The translations under genes were made by a program, and so were the position numbers. From Puniceicoccales bacterium (lineage in GTDB: Bacteria > Verrucomicrobiota > Verrucomicrobiia > Opitutales > UBA9783), in the NCBI GenBank assembly GCA_031278975.1, contig JAITJL010000010.1, forward strand, positions 1-64,000: 64,000 nt of DNA, read 5' to 3'. Below the pieces are notes generated by a model. That model saw only the letters and a program-made list of their open reading frames with translations, did not search any database and was not told where the DNA came from. Of this stretch, positions 56,280-64,000 are shown in pieces (within the stretch, counting starts at the first letter, position 1; each line of letters begins with the position of its first letter).

Positions 56280-57190
56280 TTACACATTGTGCAGTGCGAT
56301 GGTGAATCCCAATTCGGTCAACATCTTGATATCTTGTTCAATCGCCGTACCACGTGTTGTTAGTATATCTCCAGAAACGGCCGCGTTGGTGCCCGATAAA
56401 AAGCATTGCTTGCCATTATCGGGTAATAATCTACGACCCCTGCCATACGAATAGAAGCTTTGGGGAGCAGAAACCGCGCTATGGCAATAATGCGACACAT
56501 CTCATCATTCGTTAAAATTTTGTTATGCGCATAGGGGGTTCCCGGGATGGGATTGAGCAAATTGACGGGGACCGATTGCACATTAAGTTCTCCAATCGAC
56601 AAAAACATGTCGATGCGATTTTCCATGCTTTCACCTAAACCTACAATGCCGCCACAACAAACGCTGAAACCCGCACGCTGCGCTGTCCTAAGCGTTGATA
56701 TTTTGTTCTGATAGGTGTAAGTTATGCATGCATTTGGGAAATTTCTTTCGGAAGTTTCCAAGTTATTGTGAACACAGCTTACCCCCGCTTCTTTGAGTTT
56801 TTTAAAATTTGATACTGTCGCAGTCCACCTGATACGCAAATTTTCAAATGCGTTTCACATTTGATCATTCGAACTGTTTGACATATTTTATCGATTTCTT
56901 ATTCATTTGACTTGCGTCCGGAAGTTACCAATGAAAAGCGAACGATGCCTTGAGTGCTATCGTGGATGGTTTTTTCTAAAATCTGCTCTGTGTCCAAAAG
57001 CGGATAGGGGAAATTTTGAGCGTGATAACAAGCGGACTGCGAACAGTATTTGCAATTGTCAGAACACCGCCCACTATTTAGCATTGATGATGGCACAAAG
57101 GTCCAATGTACAGCCACATAGACGTTCGCGAATTTCGTTCACTGCAGCACATAAATCTTTCAAGTTTGCACCTGCAAGCCTTAAAACATC
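56280..57190 (-). pseudogene. bioB: Biotin synthase BioB, inactivated
   Basis: The remains of a radical SAM biotin synthase read in at least four pieces. In order they show DVLRLAGANLKDLCAAVNE, then the iron-sulfur motif CSDNCKYCSQS, then VSCVHNNLETSERNFP with GLGESMENRIDM, then AAVSGDILTTRG and the C-terminal helix. Frameshifts lie near 57075-57080, in a T6 tract near 56798-56803 and in a C4 tract at 56437-56440. An in-frame TAA is at 56899-56901. Two of the shifts sit in homopolymers, so sequencing error could explain those, but not the stop. The loss of biotin synthesis fits the retained ligase at 18.6 kb. Confidence 0.92.
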
Positions 57191-57420
57191 ACCTTATGAA
57201 TGTGTTCTCCGTGAAGAATTTTATTCTTGTAATTCGTTACCTCGTTTATAAAAACAGTTCTTACCCATCATTTATTTTTTGGGCAAGCTTTTAAAAAATA
57301 GGATATAATCTTCCGAAGGATGAATGACAAACGTGTGTAACATTTAGATCATTTGAAACATAAACTCCAAAACGACCTAAACGTGGGCATAAAACGTTTA
57401 TGCAAAATAAAGGAACCCCA

Positions 57421-58386
57421 TTAGCCCAGGGTGTACGTAAGTGCCACGCAAAGCTCGGAAAACATGCCTTTAGGATGGCAACGAGTGTGATAATCTTGAG
57501 AATAATACATTTGATAAAGGGCACTTGTCTTAAAATTTAGTTTTCGCAGCAGATGCAAAGAAGCTCGATTTTTAAGCGCTATGCGGTCCGAAAACAAAAT
57601 TTTGATGGGCGTCTCTTGGAGTTTTTGTATGACCTTGTGCCACGCTTGCGACATGATTCCCTGCATTTGGAACTGCGGGAGAAGTCCATAGGATACGTTG
57701 GCTACAAATTGATCAGAGGATAAATGTTTTTTTAATGCATACAAACAACGGAAGCTTTCAATAATAAAATGTTGCCAACGTACTGGTATTTTTCCTAAAG
57801 ATTTGCAACATACTCCCTTTATGTGTGAAAAATATTCTTGTACAAAGTCCTCTTTTGTATGTTCATTTAACCATACTGCAAGAGCGTGTATATTATCTGT
57901 ACATAAATGTTCTTCCTGAAGTGGATGCGTTAGAAAGTTATTCCACTGTGGAAACAGAACATTGTTAAAAATCTTGTCAATGGTTTGTAAATTGTAAGGA
58001 TCTACCTGTAAAAAACCAATGGGCCTTTCCATTGGAAAGTCTTGTACCGTGATGACAAAGGTAATAAAATAGCCATGTTCCAGGCAACGCGTCATGTTAT
58101 TGATAATGGTTGCAAGTTTATCCTCGGGAAAAAATTCTAGGTTCTTGTAATTAGAGTTACTGTGTCCGTAGGCGTACAAAACTTTTTTAATTAAAACAGC
58201 ATCTTGCGGGCTCGCAACGCGTAAGGTATAGGGGTGATCATTGGCGCTTCTTATTTGTTCTGAAAAATTTAAAGAACGAACAATCGGCGAAGGAAGTTGT
58301 GAACAAATTCCCTGCGTAAAAGGGAAAACGCCCATTCCCTGAATGAAGCTTTTGTTCATCAACGATGACAGAAATCTCGATGACAT
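57421..58386 (-). CDS. GNAT-family N-acetyltransferase-like protein
   Basis: A 321-aa protein whose C-terminal half looks like a GNAT fold: VSYGLLPQFQMQGIMSQAW (the acetyl-CoA-binding region) followed by IALKNRASLHLLRKLNFK, the usual last strand. The N-terminal half (with LRVASPQDAVLIKKVLYAYG) is consistent with the first GNAT strands, but it carries a long insertion, making it about twice the usual size. Substrate unknown. TAAAAT lies exactly 6 nt before the ATG. Confidence 0.65.
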   Translation of the reverse strand: MSSRFLSSLMNKSFIQGMGVFPFTQGICSQLPSPIVRSLNFSEQIRSANDHPYTLRVASPQDAVLIKKVLYAYGHSNSNYKNLEFFPEDKLATIINNMTRCLEHGYFITFVITVQDFPMERPIGFLQVDPYNLQTIDKIFNNVLFPQWNNFLTHPLQEEHLCTDNIHALAVWLNEHTKEDFVQEYFSHIKGVCCKSLGKIPVRWQHFIIESFRCLYALKKHLSSDQFVANVSYGLLPQFQMQGIMSQAWHKVIQKLQETPIKILFSDRIALKNRASLHLLRKLNFKTSALYQMYYSQDYHTRCHPKGMFSELCVALTYTLG

Positions 58387-58700
58387 GGTACGATTTTAAT
58401 GATAAGATACGAGGAAAACGAACGCAAGGTTTTCTCCTTGTGGTAATACAAGCATTTTTCGTGCGAGATTTTGGGTTGCGTTGAAAAATTAAGGGTTGCC
58501 GTAGGGCTAGAATATAAATAGCCTTGCTTTAAGAATGTTTGCTTGACAGCATGTCTTGATGTTTTTGAGAAAACGATGGAGGGGTGATGGTGTGGCTTGT
58601 CGTGTTGATGCATGTTTTTGCAAAAGTTGATTTTGAGTCTCAAAACAGAAAAGCAATTGTTCGGCAAGGAAGGGAAATTTGTATTTTACAGGAGAAAATT

Positions 58701-59033
58701 ATGACGGAAACTACGACAGAATTAACGAAAGATAATTTCGACGATTTTACGCGTCAAGAAGGACTTGTCCTAATAGATTTTTGGGCCCCCTGGTGTGGTC
58801 CTTGTCACGCTTTGGCACCTGTTTTGGATTCGGTGGCTAAGAAAATGGTGACAAAAGCTAAGGTGGGGAAAATGAATGTCGACGGTGACAATGCGCAATT
58901 TTTCTCCGCACGTTACAATGTTCGCAGCATTCCAACGCTTATTTTTATAAAAGATGGGCAAGTGGTTGACACGCACGTTGGATTGTTATCGGAAGAAGAA
59001 CTTGTGACTAAAATTAAGGCACATGCAAAGTAA
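58701..59033 (+). CDS. trxA: Thioredoxin
   Basis: Cytosolic disulfide reductase of 110 aa. The active site is FWAPWCGPCHALAP, and the cis-proline loop is SIPTLIFIKDGQ. The ATG at 58701 is preceded by AGGAG (58690-58694) at 6 nt. The frame extends to 58584 but the extra 39 residues are not thioredoxin-like. About 310 bases separate it from the divergent GNAT gene, and nothing else was recognised there. Confidence 0.96.
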   Translation: MTETTTELTKDNFDDFTRQEGLVLIDFWAPWCGPCHALAPVLDSVAKKMVTKAKVGKMNVDGDNAQFFSARYNVRSIPTLIFIKDGQVVDTHVGLLSEEELVTKIKAHAK

Positions 59034-59661
59034 ACATTTAGATGTTTTGTTGCAGCGTTACCCTCAATTAGTACCTTGTAAATTACATATCCAATCGGCT
59101 TTTGCTCTATTATGCTTTTGCTTTAAGCAAAAGGGGAAAGTATTACTGGCCGGTAACGGAGGGAGCGCTTCCGATAGCGATCATATTGCAGGTGAACTTC
59201 TAAAAAGCTTTGCGGGTCCTAAACGCTTGTCTAAGCGATTTGAATCCTCTTTGTCGGTGGATGCAATGCAAAACCTGCAGCACGCTTTACCGGCAATTCC
59301 GTTACCCAATTTAACGGGCATTATTTCCGCTTTCTGCAACGATTGCAATCCCGAGTGGTATTTTGCTCAATTGGTATGGGGCTTAGGGCAAGAGCAGGAT
59401 ACGCTGTGGTGTCTGAGTACTTCGGGTAATTCAAAAAATATTTTGCGGGCTATTGAAATTGCGCGCGCAAAAAAAATGACCATTTTGGGATTGACGGGTG
59501 AAAGCGGCGGACAAATGAAAAATCTTTGCGATGTTTGCATCTGTGTACCGGAAACAGAAACTTTTAAAATCCAAGAATTGCATTTGCCGGTCTATCATTG
59601 CCTATGTTTAATGCTTGAATCTTACTTTTTCTCCACCGAAAATGTCCCTGCCCAATTTTGA
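59023..59661 (+). CDS. gmhA: SIS-domain phosphoheptose isomerase (GmhA/DiaA-like)
   Basis: A 212-aa SIS-domain protein. The motif LAGNGGSASDSDHIAGEL and the later CLSTSGNSKNILRA with GLTGESGG match GmhA, which converts sedoheptulose 7-phosphate for LPS heptose, and the related DiaA. Family choice is uncertain because the two are close. Its start overlaps the trxA stop, and its stop overlaps the nucleotidyltransferase start. Confidence 0.8.
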   Translation: MQSKHLDVLLQRYPQLVPCKLHIQSAFALLCFCFKQKGKVLLAGNGGSASDSDHIAGELLKSFAGPKRLSKRFESSLSVDAMQNLQHALPAIPLPNLTGIISAFCNDCNPEWYFAQLVWGLGQEQDTLWCLSTSGNSKNILRAIEIARAKKMTILGLTGESGGQMKNLCDVCICVPETETFKIQELHLPVYHCLCLMLESYFFSTENVPAQF

Positions 59662-60577
59662 AATTCCCAAGTACTGCGGGCACTTAATAAAGTGTGTTCA
59701 GGAAGCAGGCGGCAAAGCAATTTTGGTAGGGGGGTGCGTTCGTGATATTTTGTTAAAAAGGGACATTCAAGATTTTGATATCGAAGTTTTTGGAGTGTCT
59801 CTAGAAAAACTACGGAGTGTTTTGGAGCAATGCTTTAGTGATGTCGATTTGTCGGGTTATAAATTTGGTATTTTTAAGCTTAAATCGTATCCCATCGATG
59901 TCAGTATTCCACGGATCGAACGGGTAACAGGACCCAAACATACAGCCTTCGAAGTACACCCTGCACCTTTCATTACCTACCAAGAAGCGGCCCAACGAAG
60001 AGATTTTACCATCAATTCCATGGGGATTGATTTAACATCGGGTACGCTCTTGGATCCGTTCGGAGGCGCAGAAGATTTGAAAGCAGGTATCCTAAAGCAT
60101 GTTTCCTCTCATTTTTTTGAGGATCCTTTGAGAGTGCTGCGGGGGATGCAATTGGCTGGCCGGTTTCATTTAAAATTACATCCCCATACACGCAGTACGT
60201 GCCAAAATATGTCACCGGAAAACTTAAGTCGTCGAAAAGTGTTTGATGAATTTAAAAAGCTTTTTGTGGGAAGTCAGCATCCCTCACGGGGATTTTTATT
60301 CCTTCAGCAAATAGATTGGCTTCAATATTTTGAACCTTGGTATCAATGTCAGCAAAAGTTTCCGGATCATTGGAATGAAATTTTAAATACCTTGGATCAT
60401 TGCGATATCGTTGCAAATACTAACCGCATAGCATGGATGTGTGCTACTCTATGGCAACAGCTGGAAAGTATACATATAGAGTGTCGAAACTTTTTTAGAC
60501 AATGGGTCTACGATGAGGAACTTTTTAAGCAAATCTTATTGAATGTTACCACATCCTCGAAAGGAGAAACGGATTAA
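59642..60577 (+). CDS. CCA-adding/poly(A) polymerase family nucleotidyltransferase
   Basis: Class II nucleotidyltransferase of 311 aa from the ATG at 59642. The motif LVGGCVRDILLKRDIQDFDIEVFG gives the GG and DxD metal site, followed by the RRDFTINSM flexible-loop motif and an EDPLRVLRGMQLAGRF segment. The usual HD or C-terminal arm found in 400-aa enzymes is missing, so the protein may be a short tRNA nucleotidyltransferase or a truncated one. It overlaps the gmhA-like gene. Confidence 0.82.
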   Translation: MSLPNFEIPKYCGHLIKCVQEAGGKAILVGGCVRDILLKRDIQDFDIEVFGVSLEKLRSVLEQCFSDVDLSGYKFGIFKLKSYPIDVSIPRIERVTGPKHTAFEVHPAPFITYQEAAQRRDFTINSMGIDLTSGTLLDPFGGAEDLKAGILKHVSSHFFEDPLRVLRGMQLAGRFHLKLHPHTRSTCQNMSPENLSRRKVFDEFKKLFVGSQHPSRGFLFLQQIDWLQYFEPWYQCQQKFPDHWNEILNTLDHCDIVANTNRIAWMCATLWQQLESIHIECRNFFRQWVYDEELFKQILLNVTTSSKGETD

Positions 60578-60688
60578 TACACTCCTTATATCGTAAAACG
60601 GTATTGGATGGATACTTACCTAAATACAACGCAACTTTTAAAAAGCAAATCCACCTTCTCTACGGTAGTTCCATATTCTCATACCATT

Positions 60689-61195
60689 CTACGATAAGTT
60701 TATTGTAATGGGTGTTGAGGGTATACGGCCCTGTATAATTGCCTCTAAATGTTTTGGAAGCGTTGTTGGGTATATGATTTCCGAACTATTTTTGATTTGA
60801 TCCAGTGAAAACCATTGCAATTTTTTGACCCTTTGCTTTTCTTCTTGCGTTAAATTCTGCAGTGAAGTAACCGTTTGAGAAGTCCGAGCCATGATAAACT
60901 GCTGATGAATGCGCGTTACCGTACCGTATAGCCTAAGATCGCATTGCCCTTCCCAAATGATGTTGCCAAAGATGACTTCGTTGCGCGTCAATCCCGTCTC
61001 CTCAAATAATTCTCTTGCGGCAGCCTGTTCCAACGTTTCGCCGTCTTCTATTTTACCTCCAACAAGTTGCCAAAATCCACCTCCGTAAACGTTGTCAAGG
61101 GATGTAATGTTAGGATCTTCTATAAAAAGCAGTAGCAGTTCATGGATGTCGTTCAAGAGAACAATTTTTATACTTTTTCGAATTGGAATAGACAT
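60689..61195 (-). CDS. NUDIX hydrolase
   Basis: A 168-aa NUDIX protein. The box is GGKIEDGETLEQAAARELFE followed by ETGL. The ATG at 61195 (MSIPIRKSIK) is preferred over 61300, whose extra 35 residues look non-coding. The substrate cannot be told. It is convergent with the nucleotidyltransferase gene. Confidence 0.85.
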   Translation of the reverse strand: MSIPIRKSIKIVLLNDIHELLLLFIEDPNITSLDNVYGGGFWQLVGGKIEDGETLEQAAARELFEETGLTRNEVIFGNIIWEGQCDLRLYGTVTRIHQQFIMARTSQTVTSLQNLTQEEKQRVKKLQWFSLDQIKNSSEIIYPTTLPKHLEAIIQGRIPSTPITINLS

Positions 61196-61538
61196 GGGTT
61201 GTTGTCTACACTCAAAATTTTTTATTTGATTTGTCGAGTTCGAAGTGTTATATTGGGTAAGAATCAGGCAATTGATTGTTTTATTGTCGAACGGTAGCAA
61301 AGGTCAGGATTGAAAAAATGCATGCCAAAGTTGCCAAGTCGAATGCGAACAATTGTTTTTGGATGCTTCGCTGGGTATTAAGACATTATATTATCACAAT
61401 ACACATGACCATGGGTCCGAACAGGAGGCTGTATTGGATGTTTGCCTAAACGGCGCATGCAAAATTTAACTATCCTATTACTAAATATAATCCTTTTTTC
61501 ATACCTTGGAAAAAAACTCCACTGTACGCAATGCAAGT
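61196..61538. other. Intergenic region upstream of the NUDIX gene
   Basis: About 340 bases between the NUDIX start and the end of the PPi-phosphofructokinase. No credible ORF, RNA gene or strong hairpin was recognised. Confidence 0.4.
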
Positions 61539-62726
61539 TTACTTGTTAATAGATTGTAGAAATTGTTGTACATGGGAATTGTTGACATCCAGCAGCTTGC
61601 CACCTTTCACTTTTTCAAATTCGATGCAGCGTAAGGTATCGCGTTGTGTTTCGTCGTGTCCCACCAAACCACTCATTCCTTTGCATGCACATTCAACTGC
61701 AAAATCCACACACGATTGAATGAGATGCAAATCAAATGCATTAGGTGCGGCTGAACGGGCGAAGTAGCCACTTTTTTGTACCAGCATTTTTTGCGCGCCT
61801 AAGGCTTTTGAAAATTGTTCCCCAACCCATTTGCCCGCATTAATGTGATCTAACTTTATATGGCCGAACGCGTCCCGCGCAACTTTTTCACCATTTTTTT
61901 CTAATTCTTTAACGATAGCGGTAACGCAGGCTCCTTCGCTAACGAACAGATTCAAACATCCCAGCTGATCGAACAATGGTTTTAATCGTTTGACCTCTCG
62001 TTCTAGGTCAAATTCAATTTCTGGAATGTAAATGCCATGAATTTCAAATTTCTCTTTTGGAAATCCCAAAGCTGGAGCAAATGTTTTTTGGACTAATCTC
62101 GATGTGTAACACGCTGCAGTTGCGTAAGTTAACCATCCGCAGTTGCGTCCCATGATTTCATGTATAATTAACATGTTTGAATTGGCACTGTGTTCGTGAA
62201 CAACGTTTTCGAAAAAAACAGCACCTTGTTCCGCCGCAGTCATTGCGCCGAGGCTTTGGCGAATCGGAAAAATGTCGTTATCAATTGTTTTGGGAAGGCC
62301 AACAACACGCAAAGGATAATTGTTTTGTGCCAAAAAATGGGCCAATTCGGCAGCCGTTGTACTGGTGTCGTCTCCACCAATTGTGTGAAGTATGTTCACC
62401 TGGTCCTTCATCAATTGATGTGCGGCGACCTCGAATGGGTTTTGGCCTGCACGAATGAGTCCTTTTTTTTCGCAATCCTTTACATTAGACAATTTCACAC
62501 GGCTGTTGCCAATAGGACTGCCACCAAATTTCAACAAATGATAAGCTTCCAAACGCGCTCGTTCGGTAATCGTACGCGATTGTCCTAGCAAGAGTCCTTG
62601 ATATCCATTCAAGTACGTCACAATTTCAACGTTTTTATCGAGCTCGGTATAGCGTTGAACGAATCCACCTATGGCCGCCGAAAGACAGGGCGCCAAACCT
62701 CCCGATGTTAAAATAGCAATTTTCAT
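61539..62726 (-). CDS. pfp: PPi-dependent phosphofructokinase
   Basis: Interconverts fructose 6-phosphate and fructose 1,6-bisphosphate. The 395-aa chain has the family motifs ILTSGGLAPCLSAAIGG, GGDDTSTTA, LPKTIDNDI and EIMGRNCGWL. The Asp in GGDD and the Lys in PKTIDND mark the pyrophosphate-using type, against GGDG and PGTIDND in ATP enzymes. This saves ATP and is common in fermentative anaerobes, in line with nifJ. It is divergent from the DUF151 gene. Confidence 0.93.
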   Translation of the reverse strand: MKIAILTSGGLAPCLSAAIGGFVQRYTELDKNVEIVTYLNGYQGLLLGQSRTITERARLEAYHLLKFGGSPIGNSRVKLSNVKDCEKKGLIRAGQNPFEVAAHQLMKDQVNILHTIGGDDTSTTAAELAHFLAQNNYPLRVVGLPKTIDNDIFPIRQSLGAMTAAEQGAVFFENVVHEHSANSNMLIIHEIMGRNCGWLTYATAACYTSRLVQKTFAPALGFPKEKFEIHGIYIPEIEFDLEREVKRLKPLFDQLGCLNLFVSEGACVTAIVKELEKNGEKVARDAFGHIKLDHINAGKWVGEQFSKALGAQKMLVQKSGYFARSAAPNAFDLHLIQSCVDFAVECACKGMSGLVGHDETQRDTLRCIEFEKVKGGKLLDVNNSHVQQFLQSINK

Positions 62727-62902
62727 AGAAACTTTATTAGATATACGTTAAGGATATTTTTTTAACAAATTTATACCAAAGCTATCGCTATAACCACAAA
62801 TTAGCTTTGCTAGATAATTTTACAGTGTAAAAAATGGTACGACAAGTATAATTTTTAAAAAAAACATTTTCTAAATTTTGGATCTTGTCATTTTATAATA
62901 GC

Positions 62903-63340
62903 ATGCGCAATGAAGTTGTGGAAGTTATCATTAAGAATGTTGTTACAACTCCCAAGGGTGTTGCTTTATTTTTAGGGAATAACGATAAGACGTTTGTTAT
63001 CTACGTAGATCTTTTGATGGGAGAACAAATTACGTCTTATCAACAAGCCCGCAATGTAACGAGGCCTTTAACGTACGATCTTATTCGCAACCTGTGTTTG
63101 GGGTTCGATATTGAGGTGCAGTGCATCGTCATCACGGACATGAAAGAGGGTATATTTTTTGCTCGGGTCTTGCTAAAACAGAAATGTGAGGGGGTTATTA
63201 AAATTGTTGAATTGGATTCAAGGCCAAGTGACGCCATTTTACTGGCATTAACGCATAAAAAACCCTTGTTTGTAGATCATAGTTTATTTCAAGATTTGCC
63301 GGATGCTAAGGATTGGGCGAAAAATTGTATAAAAGATTAA
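62903..63340 (+). CDS. DUF151 bifunctional nuclease family protein
   Basis: A 145-aa protein of the DUF151/bifunctional nuclease family. The core LDSRPSDAILLALTHKKPLFV is diagnostic, and VIYVDLLMGEQI and ARNVTRPLTYDLIRNL are typical. The ATG at 62903 is used; a TTG at 62885 is possible. It is immediately followed by the dus gene. Confidence 0.85.
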   Translation: MRNEVVEVIIKNVVTTPKGVALFLGNNDKTFVIYVDLLMGEQITSYQQARNVTRPLTYDLIRNLCLGFDIEVQCIVITDMKEGIFFARVLLKQKCEGVIKIVELDSRPSDAILLALTHKKPLFVDHSLFQDLPDAKDWAKNCIKD

Positions 63341-64000
63341 ATGACGCATAGTTTCCCTCAGCATGGTATTGCATTAGCTCCCATGCGTCGCTTAACGCAG
63401 GGTCCATTTTGGCAAATATTAAATCAGTACGGCGCACCCAATGCGTACGTAAGCGAATTCGTACGTGTACATAAAAATTTTATCCTCAATCCTCGTCAGA
63501 TTGAAGACGATTTGGCATATGCGGACAAATGTCCACTGTGGATACAATTAATGGGTAATGATCCGGATGCTTTGTTAAGAAATGCAGAAATTTTGCAAAA
63601 ATATCCCATTGCGGGCATTGATTTTAACCTGGGGTGTCCGGTTCCGAAAATTTACAAAAAGCAAGCGGGTGGGGGACTTTTAAAAAATTTGCCTCTTTTG
63701 AAAACGCTCATTGACTTACTGCGGGCAGGTTGTTCAAAACCTCTGAGTGTGAAAATGCGAATTGGTTTTGAAGATACTGAGAATTTCGAAAAAATTTTAG
63801 ATATTTTGAACGAAGCGCAGGTAAATTGTATTACCGTTCATGCGCGTACCGTAAAAGACCGCTACGGAGGACAAATCCGATACGACTTTGTCCGACGTGC
63901 TGTAGAAAAATTACCTATTCCCATCATTGCCAATGGAGACATCAATACACTCGACGACGTACAACATGTTTTGAGTTTTACCCGATGTTGGGGGACTATG
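63341..64000 (+). CDS. tRNA-dihydrouridine synthase, 5' part (cut by window edge)
   Basis: The first 220 codons are present, starting at an ATG directly after the DUF151 stop. The flavoenzyme reduces uridines in tRNA D-loops. The FMN-binding and substrate motifs are clear: APMRRLTQGPFW, DFNLGCPVPKIYKKQAGGGLL (including the active-site Cys), VKMRIGF and ITVHARTVKDRYGG. The gene continues beyond the window. Confidence 0.94.
   Translation, partial: MTHSFPQHGIALAPMRRLTQGPFWQILNQYGAPNAYVSEFVRVHKNFILNPRQIEDDLAYADKCPLWIQLMGNDPDALLRNAEILQKYPIAGIDFNLGCPVPKIYKKQAGGGLLKNLPLLKTLIDLLRAGCSKPLSVKMRIGFEDTENFEKILDILNEAQVNCITVHARTVKDRYGGQIRYDFVRRAVEKLPIPIIANGDINTLDDVQHVLSFTRCWGTM

Noticed and set aside
1-64000. 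tRNA, rRNA, CRISPR array or insertion sequence
   Set aside because: No T-loop motif in a cloverleaf context, no regularly spaced repeat array outside the coding repeat at 43.6 kb, and no transposase-like protein were recognised by eye. A tRNAscan or Infernal run would be decisive.

Overview
The window is a chromosomal segment of a low-GC, Gram-negative bacterium. LPS export and synthesis (LpxB, an LptF/G permease, LolC/LolD), a meso-DAP-type MurE, pyruvate:ferredoxin oxidoreductase and a PPi-type phosphofructokinase point to a diderm, fermentative anaerobe. The mix of genes (mraZ-led dcw cluster, an oxidoreductase near lpxB, type IV pilus genes, a CesT-like type III secretion chaperone) is most like Verrucomicrobiota or a relative in the PVC group. 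That placement is an inference from gene content, not a phylogeny. Several decayed genes (bioB, two tandem secreted paralogues) and many lineage-specific exported proteins suggest a host-associated organism with ongoing gene loss.

Layout. 0.5-5.3 kb: GAF-linked GspE/PilB ATPase and topoisomerase III. 5.5-11.8 kb (minus strand): mraZ-rsmH-ftsL-ftsI-murE-murF, led by a promoter carrying four MraZ boxes at an exact 10-bp period. 12.1-19.2 kb: a 921-aa pilus-like surface protein, nifJ and birA. 19.3-24.7 kb (minus): rpsA, a PglF/CapD-type dehydratase, a TPR protein and pseudaminic acid synthase. 25-29.8 kb: STAS plus SpoIIE-type phosphatase, nth, rlmN, DUF502. 30-32.5 kb: two tandem decayed paralogues. 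32.6-37.4 kb: LptF/G-type permease, GspF, a fused PilM-PilN-like protein and a PilO-like protein. 37.5-48 kb: an accessory region with signal-peptide proteins, a metallo-hydrolase, an EIIA/PK_C-like/diadenylate-cyclase fusion, a candidate type III substrate, a CesT-type chaperone, a coiled-coil secreted protein, a HAD phosphatase and a tandem pair of secreted paralogues. 48.1-54.7 kb: dnaN, lolC, lolD, Gfo/Idh oxidoreductase, AGCS symporter, lpxB. 55-64 kb: zinc peptidase, NUDIX, bioB pseudogene, GNAT, trxA, gmhA-like, cca-like, NUDIX, PPi-PFK, DUF151 nuclease and the start of a dus gene.

How it fits together. The genes serve cell-wall synthesis and division, outer-membrane biogenesis, anaerobic pyruvate and PPi-dependent glycolysis, pilus assembly, and a host-interaction layer (type III chaperone, exported proteins, pseudaminic acid). 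A biotin ligase is intact while bioB is broken, which implies biotin is taken up. Several first genes of transcripts have a -10 element only 6-8 nt before the ATG and no Shine-Dalgarno, so leaderless mRNAs look common, while genes inside operons often do carry AGGAG-like sites. No rRNA, tRNA, CRISPR array or insertion sequence was recognised.
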